Positions 63,987 to 64,000 of a stretch of 64,000 nt of DNA are shown piece after piece. The stretch covers positions 450,501 to 514,500 of the forward strand of contig NZ_AP026968.1 of the NCBI RefSeq assembly GCF_037076355.1, in the 5' to 3' direction. The first letter of the stretch is position 1, and each line of letters begins with the position of its first letter. The DNA comes from Streptococcus parapneumoniae. GTDB taxonomy: Bacteria > Bacillota > Bacilli > Lactobacillales > Streptococcaceae. The translations under genes and the position numbers were made by a program. A model generated the notes under the pieces. The model was not told the DNA's origin. It saw nothing but the letters and a program-made list of their open reading frames with translations, and ran no database searches.

Positions 63987-64000
63987 TGAAGATAAGTTGG
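63986..64000 (+). CDS. mvaA: hydroxymethylglutaryl-CoA reductase, first five codons
   Basis: ATG at 63986 encodes MKISW and runs off the window. The sequence and position after mvaS fit streptococcal HMG-CoA reductase. The call rests mainly on context. Confidence 0.7.

Overview
The window comes from a Streptococcus of the mitis group (S. pneumoniae / S. pseudopneumoniae / S. mitis). The basis is pneumococcal-type gene order (trpFBA, cilC, the sus sucrose operon, rarA, prmA-rsmE-pepF, queCDEF, yqeG-yqeH-yhbY-nadD-yqeK-rsfS, rny, gmk-rpoZ-priA-fmt-rsmB-phpP-stkP, mvaS-mvaA), two 107-bp RUP elements, one BOX element and IS630-Spn1 debris. StkP has three PASTA domains and a long low-complexity tail, whereas the pneumococcal form I know has four PASTA domains. 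That points to a mitis or pseudopneumoniae strain rather than a typical pneumococcus, but this is inference.

Layout. 1-2687: end of the tryptophan operon (trpC partial, trpF, trpB, trpA). 2688-4929: a two-gene insert (unknown protein plus XRE/ImmA-like metallopeptidase regulator) bounded by a 110-bp duplication of the overlapping trpA/cilC 3' ends. 4938-6122: prepilin peptidase cilC and a GNAT acetyltransferase. 6245-14184: an accessory sugar locus with a ROK regulator facing a TIM-barrel protein, a lactose/cellobiose-family PTS (IIB, IIA, IIC), a cytoplasmic Cys-type sulfatase, a formylglycine-generating enzyme and a TauE/SafE-type exporter. It ends in IS debris and a second copy of the GNAT 3' end. 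15094-21029: the sus operon (susR, susT1, susT2, susX, susH) with two identical palindromic operators. 21118-21917: an IS200-type element with a broken tnpA. 22048-27955: a 5.9-kb integrative mobilizable element (TcpA-like coupling ATPase, oriT, MobT-like relaxase, DUF3173 protein, tyrosine integrase) in the 3' end of tRNA-Lys(CTT). 27945-28218: that tRNA and 6S RNA.

28282 to the end is mostly core chromosome. It holds rarA, DUF3013, M50 peptidase, Nudix, prmA, rsmE, pepF, aquaporin, and the queuosine-precursor operon under a preQ1-I-type riboswitch. Next come trxA, a MarR regulator, an FUSC-type membrane protein, a BOX element, sstT, a short MscS, corA and the yqeG-rsfS ribosome/NAD cluster, which carries two highly structured intergenic elements. 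After these are a methyltransferase, tmcAL, rny, gmk-rpoZ-priA-fmt-rsmB-phpP-stkP, a split threonine/serine exporter, a small secreted protein, mvaS and the first codons of mvaA.

Most interesting: (1) the sulfatase-FGE-exporter-PTS locus, which reads as a self-contained pathway for importing a sulfated sugar, removing sulfate inside the cell and exporting the anion; (2) the XRE/ImmA module that entered at an overlapping convergent gene pair without damaging either gene; (3) the minimal mobilizable element with a recognisable oriT; (4) StkP with one PASTA domain fewer. No CRISPR array was seen.
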